A stretch of DNA of 64,000 nt from Sycon ciliatum (taxonomy: Eukaryota; Porifera; Calcarea; Leucosolenida; Sycettidae): the NCBI RefSeq assembly GCF_964019385.1, contig NC_088645.1, positions 14,440,785 through 14,504,784 of the forward strand. Reading direction: 5' to 3'. This document shows positions 34,686 through 64,000 of this stretch, in pieces (position 1 is the stretch's first letter; each line of letters starts with the position of its first letter). A model generated the notes under the pieces. That model was not told where the DNA came from, searched no databases, and was given only the letters and a program-made list of their open reading frames with translations. Both the position numbers and the translations under genes were made by a program.

Positions 34686-35076
34686 CTACTGTAAATGCAG
34701 AAATTTTCGGTGGTGTTGTACAGTGGAGATTGGATATAACGACACTCCTTTGGGAGAGAGCAAAATGTCACTATATTCGATCTGTCACTAAACCCGATTT
34801 TCACAAAGGACTTCTAAACGACTTGAGCAACAGAATTTTGTCGCTAATCTGTTGTTATATGCAAAGTTGTTATGTCCGATCTCCACTGTATTTTTTTTCG
34901 ATATTTTCGGTGCTGAAATTTTTACCGAAAATAAAACGCTCCGCAAATTTCGGTGCTAGTACACTTACTAGAACCTGGAAAACGGGTTTACCGAAAATTT
35001 CCCTCAACCGAACGGCCGATTTTGGAGAATACCGAAAATATTACACCACCGAAAGTTTCTGCTTTTACAGTCAGTA
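34686..35076. mobile_element. MITE with TACTGTAAATGCAGAAA ends, containing a nested MITE
   Basis: The ends TACTGTAAATGCAGAAATTT and the complement of CTGTAAAAGCAGAAACTTTC at the right form inverted termini. The interior repeats TTTCGGTG and ACCGAAAAT. A second MITE (34721-34888) sits inside the left arm. Confidence 0.65.
34721..34888. mobile_element. Pogo/Tigger-like MITE nested in another MITE
   Basis: The ends CAGTGGAGATTGGATATAAC and the complement of CAGTGGAGATCGGACATAAC are flanked by TA on both sides. The interior is about 125 bp, non-coding. Confidence 0.8.
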
Positions 35077-35079
35077 CTG

Positions 35080-35250
35080 CAGTCAACTTGGCTTATAACG
35101 ACACTCGGCGGGGCATCAGAAAAGTGTCGTTATTCGCGAAGTCTCACTATATGGGTTACAGTTGGATGGGACTTTGCTCTGGGCGGGAACATTCTGTCGT
35201 TATTCGCGAATTGTCGTTATATCCGTAGTCGTTATTAGCGAAGTTGACTA
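35080..35250. mobile_element. Pogo/Tigger-like MITE, copy 2
   Basis: Reverse-oriented relative of 16300-16488, beginning CAGTCAACTTGGCTTATAAC and ending CGAAGTTGACTA. It shares the interior GGACTTTGCTCTGGGC. Confidence 0.75.
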
Positions 35251-35659
35251 TACTATGAAGCATATTATTGTACCAGAGAATCGCAAAATACCATAGTATT
35301 TAATAGAGAGGTTAAGATGTACGTTATTTCTGTCGGGACGCGAAAGTTCAGCTCGCGTTATTTGGCTCGCGCGTCGAAAAAGCAACGCGAGTGACCTGCA
35401 GCTCACGTCGAAATTTGGAGTTTAACGCCAAATTCGACGTGAAATTTCACGTCACTTCGGAAATACATGTAACGGAAATACTATTCGCGGCTTTTTTATT
35501 TATAGTATATGACTTTACCATGTTGTTACAGCTACAGGGCTAGCTACCCTAAGGCTATAGGCTATACTGAGTATAGGGCCTAACTGCTCCTTGGCTTGAG
35601 CACGTGCTTTTGTAGGCAAGTTGCTCTGAAGATGTTGTAGCAAAGAATTATCTGCTGGA

Positions 35660-35785
35660 CTGTGCCTATCCGCCATCACCCCGGGAGTGGACTGTGTGCC
35701 TATCCGCCATCACCCTGGGAGTGGACTGTGCCTATCCGTCATCACCCCGGGAGTGGACTGTGCCTATCTGCCATCACCATGATCA
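35660..35785. repeat. Minisatellite, ~34-bp unit, about 4 copies
   Basis: Units read TGCCTATCCGCCATCACC followed by CCGGGAGTGGACTG, with single-base differences. Confidence 0.85.
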
Positions 35786-36087
35786 CCCAGTCAGGTGAGC
35801 TAGTGCACGAGGCCCTGCAGGCCTGGAACAGATGCGGTCTGTCCAAGTGTCAAAATAAAATATTTTGCAAACCCATAATCCCATATTCTATCCACGTGTC
35901 CCGGCGCGCCAGCCTTCAACTACTCCTAGCTGTCATGTAATTGCATGTAAATTATTACTTCCCTTCGGCTAACGTGCTATACTGTACTTACTTCCTTGAG
36001 ATAAGCCTCGCCATCCGCACATGCGATATTTCCACTGTTGACTGCGCTAACAGCAAGTCCTGCAATGCCACGGTTCATTGAGCGCTA

Positions 36088-36339
36088 GTGTTCGATGTCA
36101 GCCAAGAGGAACGCCGAACAAAAAAAGGGGAAATGAGTTTATCTACGAACGTGACACGTATCACGCCACTAGTTGCTAGTGTGCTCACGACGCTGCTGCT
36201 GCTGCTGCTGCTGCTCGTTCCAGATCCTGTCCGTCTTGGTGCTGCCGCTGTTTCTCTTGCTGGTGTGCAGCGTGCAGCGGAGCTAAATATATATATAATT
36301 AGTTGTTCACGTTGTTCCGCTGCTGTGCCGGTCCACTAG
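36088..36339 (+). promoter_or_regulatory. Upstream ORF ending one base before the C45 start codon
   Basis: An 83-codon ORF (inner ATG at 36133) stops at TAG 36337-36339, one base before ATG 36341. It contains a leucine-rich stretch from a CTG microsatellite that would read as a hydrophobic segment. It is in a different frame from the C45 protein, and an in-frame stop near 36296 excludes a longer C45 N-terminus. If the region is transcribed in the mature 5' UTR, it would act as an upstream ORF; that is not shown by the sequence. Confidence 0.4.
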
Positions 36340-36340
36340 G

Positions 36341-60674
<24,334 letters not shown>

Positions 60675-61366
60675 CCCGCCCGGCAACTTGCTCTGACAGC
60701 CATCGGTATCATTGCGGTCAGACAAGTTGCATTGAATTTAGGGCAGTATTTATGTGTAAAGCTCCTAGCCGTTTGCCAGCCATCTACCTCATCATTTCAA
60801 GTCCTATTCCACCATTCCATCACTAAGTAAAAGTATCTGGTTTTCACATTATTCAATGAATGCATTAGGTTCCACTGCAGCCAATTCTTTAGAAACCATT
60901 CCAGTTTAAAATGAAATTTAATAATATATGAGAGGCTATATTCAGCACTACATTGTAGTTCCAAAGCCTTAGTGACCATAGGCTACAGTAGAAATTATTC
61001 TGATCTAAAGTTTTGCCCCCTCACGGTGGCTTAGTTCATTAGAAAGTAGATTTAGAAGCTTCATCACGGCCGGGCTTGGTCCTAGCTCTCACCAGTCTTA
61101 TCAGTCTCTATGCGGCACTGTCACAGTGTAAGCATGTGCCGGTGTGTGTGCCGTGTGTGTGTGTGTGGGGGGGGGTGTATGTGTGTGTGTGGGGGGGGGG
61201 GGGAGGGTGGGGGGGGGGGGGTGCGCCGTGTGTGTGTGTGTGGGGGGGGTGTATGTGTGTGTGTGTGCTGTGCTGTGTGTGCTGTGTGCTGTGTGTGTGT
61301 GTGCCGTGTGTGTGTGGGGGGGGGGGGGGGGGGGGTGCCAGCTAGTTTGGTTGGTGGGTACACTTA
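60675..61366. other. C45 3' flank, no gene recognised
   Basis: Presumed 3' UTR and downstream sequence. TG/G-run microsatellites fill 61142-61336. Confidence 0.4.
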
Positions 61367-61850
61367 CCGTATTTCCGCGCATATAAAGCCATGGCGTTAT
61401 GGGTGAAACATCGCTGTTTTGGACCATTTTTTTGGAGAAAATAGCCTCGGTTTTAACGCCATGGCGCTAAAAGTGAGAGACGCTTACATGAAAAAAATCG
61501 GCAGAGTATGAACTTCGAGTACTCGTATGGTGCCGTTGCACGTTCATGTCGAGCATCCATATACTTTCAATTTCCCCTGAACATTTCAAATTGTGAACCT
61601 ATTGTGTACAAGGTGGCATACAAACTTGTGTGAAGGTGCGGTGGAGGTATGGCATGTGACAGTGGGGATGGGTACATGTAGAGAGAATCACCGCTACTGT
61701 AGGTTCACTGAAAGAATTGAACTTCCCTTTAACGCCGGATGCAACTTCCTCCACATTGAATTTTGTTCACTTATAACGCCATGGCTTTATAAGTGAGGGT
61801 GGCCTTATATTCGGATATAACGCCATGGCTTTATATGCGCGGAAATACGG
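61367..61850. mobile_element. TA-flanked MITE with CCGTATTTCCGCGC termini
   Basis: The ends CCGTATTTCCGCGCATATAA and its complement (about 30 bp) are flanked by TA (61365-61366 and 61851-61852). CGCCATGGC palindromes recur inside. Confidence 0.85.
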
Positions 61851-62844
61851 TATGCCTGATTGTGTTGGGTCTGTTGCCAAAAGGCTCAGCTGCTTGAAGG
61901 TGTAATGTTGTACCTGCCACCTTTGTTGGTTCCCGGGTTCATATACTTTCTACTTCAAGTATTTGAAGTATACGTACCTGTTAACCATGGACTTTCTGGC
62001 TAGGTAACTCTTGTGTAATCAATGCCGGGTACTAGTGAAGCTTATATCAGATCCCCTCTGATTTAGCCACCGGCACACTAGTAGCAAGTATTACCTTCAC
62101 TGGGGGCAGGGGTAACTGTTGGATCCCAGGACGGATACCCTGATGCCGTCAATCCTTTTTCTGCACCTTGTCCTCACCCTCTTACCGACTCGGGTGTGGT
62201 GAGCCCATAAGTGGAATCATTTTCAAGTCCACCCAGAGTTTTGGGGATTTCAGGGGGTGTCGGCGGTTGGGCGGTTCCGCTATGCCTACTGACCTAGTAC
62301 CTGTGGCCCCAATCCACTGCATTGGAAAGTAGAGCCGTAGTGTGCATTTCTAGAGCCGGGTGTTTGCCATGCAGTTACAGTCAACCTCGTGATGATAACA
62401 ACTTGTTTGATATAGCACAGAATCACGAATACCCACACAATCGGCTTTAGACCTAGTGACCATTGACTGCCGCAATGATGCTTTCAAGCTCACGCCAATA
62501 CCGACAACACACTGTCACTGTGAGACATTTCTCATACACGACCACCGAGCCGGGTCACTGCCGGAGTTATCCACAAGGTTGACTGTATCAGTCCCTGTCG
62601 GCTGACGTGAATCAGTGCAGCAGGGATGTTTCTTCAACTCACTGTAATGCACCCGTGAGCCCGCGGACGGGAGGGGTATCGGAAGGTTTCATTGAGGGTG
62701 GTACAGTCAATCTTCTGCCCGAGGTATACTCGAGCTGGACGGGGGGGGGGGGGGGGCTCTGCTGGAATAGTAAAATTTAGACTCCAAATCCGCAGGATAT
62801 TGATTCAGCGTGGGGCAACTGGGGCAGATATTTACTAGTGCCGT
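61851..62844. other. No gene recognised
   Basis: Mixed unique sequence with a G run at 62740-62756. No exon-like similarity on either strand. Confidence 0.4.
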
Positions 62845-63170
62845 AGTGGTATGCCGTAGTGGTATGCCGGTGTGGTATGCCGTAGTGGTATGCCGGTGTG
62901 GTATGCCGTAGTGGTATGCCGGTGTGGTATGCCGTAGTGGTATGCCGGTGTGGTATGCCGGTGTGGTATGCCGTAGTGGTATGCCGGTGTGGTATGCCGG
63001 TGTGGTATGCCGGTGTGGTATGCCGGTGTGGTATGCCGTAGTGGTATGCCGGTGTGGTATGCCGTAGTGGTATGCCGTAGTGGTATGCCGGTGTGGTATG
63101 CCGTAGTGGTATGCCGGTGTGGTATGCCGTAGTGGTATGCCGGTGTGGTATGCCGGTGTGGTATGCCGGG
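62845..63170. repeat. Minisatellite, 13-bp unit, about 25 copies
   Basis: Two unit types, TGGTATGCCGTAG and TGGTATGCCGGTG, alternate irregularly. The long minus-strand ORF through it is an artefact of the repeat. Confidence 0.95.
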
Positions 63171-63296
63171 TCAACACTGTAGTGACCGTCGTAGCGTGTC
63201 CAGTGACCACCCTGCCACCATCTGGTAGCCTATGCACCCATTTCACTTTCGGGCCCGCACCACAGGGGCATTAGGGAAGGAGGGGGGGGGGGGGGG

Positions 63297-63540
63297 CAGG
63301 GCCGGCGCCACTGGTACGGCCGGTACGGCCATGGCCGTACCAACTTCCCAAAAAGTCGGTCCACGTGGAACGTCCAAAGCCGGGGAGAAAACGTTTCGAT
63401 GTATGATTTTGTACAGGGAGTCGCCCAGAGTGCAGGATTTGCCGTCTAAATAAATTCTGGGGGAGGACCCCAGGCCCCCCTTAAAGATGGCCCTTCGGCC
63501 GCACCGCATACCGCTCCGCGGAACCTGCCTCCGGCCCTGG
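63297..63540. mobile_element. MITE with CAGGGCCGG termini
   Basis: The left end CAGGGCCGGCGCCA and the complement of CAGGGCCGGAGGCA at the right. The interior includes GGCCGTACCA palindromes and GGGGGAGGACCCC. No clean duplication was seen. Confidence 0.6.
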
Positions 63541-64000
63541 GGGGGGGGGGGGTGCTCACGTCTAGTGTATAATTATTGCAATCAGTTGTCCACTGTGTTT
63601 GGCCGGTGATATTTTTCTACTAGTCATGTCACCAGTGGACACTTGAACTTATCTGCTCACTGCCAATGCTCTCTGGATCAGTGGATGGCAGATCATCTAC
63701 CTCCGAATTTGGAATCAGTCGCCGTGGCCCTCTGAATAGCAGTGTCCGTTTTTCAACAAAACAAAATGCAGCACATGCAGTAGTACATACAATGTAGTGT
63801 ATCGTATTAACCCTTTACTGTCCGTACATACAAGCATCGATCCAATGGGATCGATGGGGTAGGCATTTTGAAATTATCGTAACTTGCTCAAATCTAGGTC
63901 TTTTGGAGTGATCGAAATATGTAGGTCGAAGAGAAAAGCCTCAGCTGTCGCCTCGAACAATTCGCAAAGCGATATGAAGAGCGGTTGCTGAGTTATCGCA
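63541..64000. other. No gene recognised
   Basis: Unique sequence to the window end; nothing could be identified. Confidence 0.4.

Noticed and set aside
62707..63246. 179-aa His/Tyr/Thr repeat ORF on the minus strand
   Set aside because: It is the translation of the 13-bp minisatellite; there is no splice or start context.

Overview
The window is a stretch of animal nuclear DNA. Its genes are split by GT-AG introns, there is a 200-base assembly gap (51501-51700), microsatellites are dense, and nearly every intron carries transposable elements. The gene content (GID4, a C45-family Ntn-hydrolase) and the element mix (Kolobok-like, hAT, Tc1/pogo, Ty3/Gypsy, LINE) fit a marine, possibly non-bilaterian invertebrate such as a sponge. 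The sequence alone cannot name the species.

Three host protein genes are supported, all on the + strand. (1) The 3' half of GID4, the substrate receptor of the CTLH/GID ubiquitin ligase, lies in four exons at 277-309, 2582-2683, 4104-4234 and 6656-6722; earlier exons are outside the window. (2) An intronless 1331-codon ORF at 26533-30528 encodes an unrecognised protein with seven diverged copies of a ~65-residue module and a C-terminal tail resembling half a double-stranded-RNA-binding domain. (3) A complete nine-exon, 362-residue penicillin-acyltransferase-like (peptidase family C45) gene runs from 36341 to 60674. Its eight introns hold a 4.7 kb heptamer satellite, a Tc1-like relic, a hAT element, a LINE relic and a structurally complete Ty3/Gypsy retrotransposon with identical LTRs.

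Layout: 1-6722 GID4 exons and intronic MITEs; 6723-9169 no gene seen; 9170-25203 a 16 kb block of nested and abutting TTAA-flanked Kolobok-like transposons; 25204-26532 duplicated flank and upstream region; 26533-30528 the seven-module gene; 30529-36087 repeats and MITEs; 36088-60674 an upstream ORF and the C45 gene; 60675-64000 MITEs and a 13-bp minisatellite, with no gene seen.

The main surprises are a 108-bp in-frame patch inside the LINE relic (52752-52859), made of 52 bp identical to the seven-module gene joined through 10 bp of overlap to 66 bp of the LINE itself; the nested order of the TTAA block; the repeated pairing of a THAP transposase with a short ORF (resembling the P2X7 cytoplasmic domain in one copy) inside those transposons; and the GT-rich tracts at many 3' splice sites.
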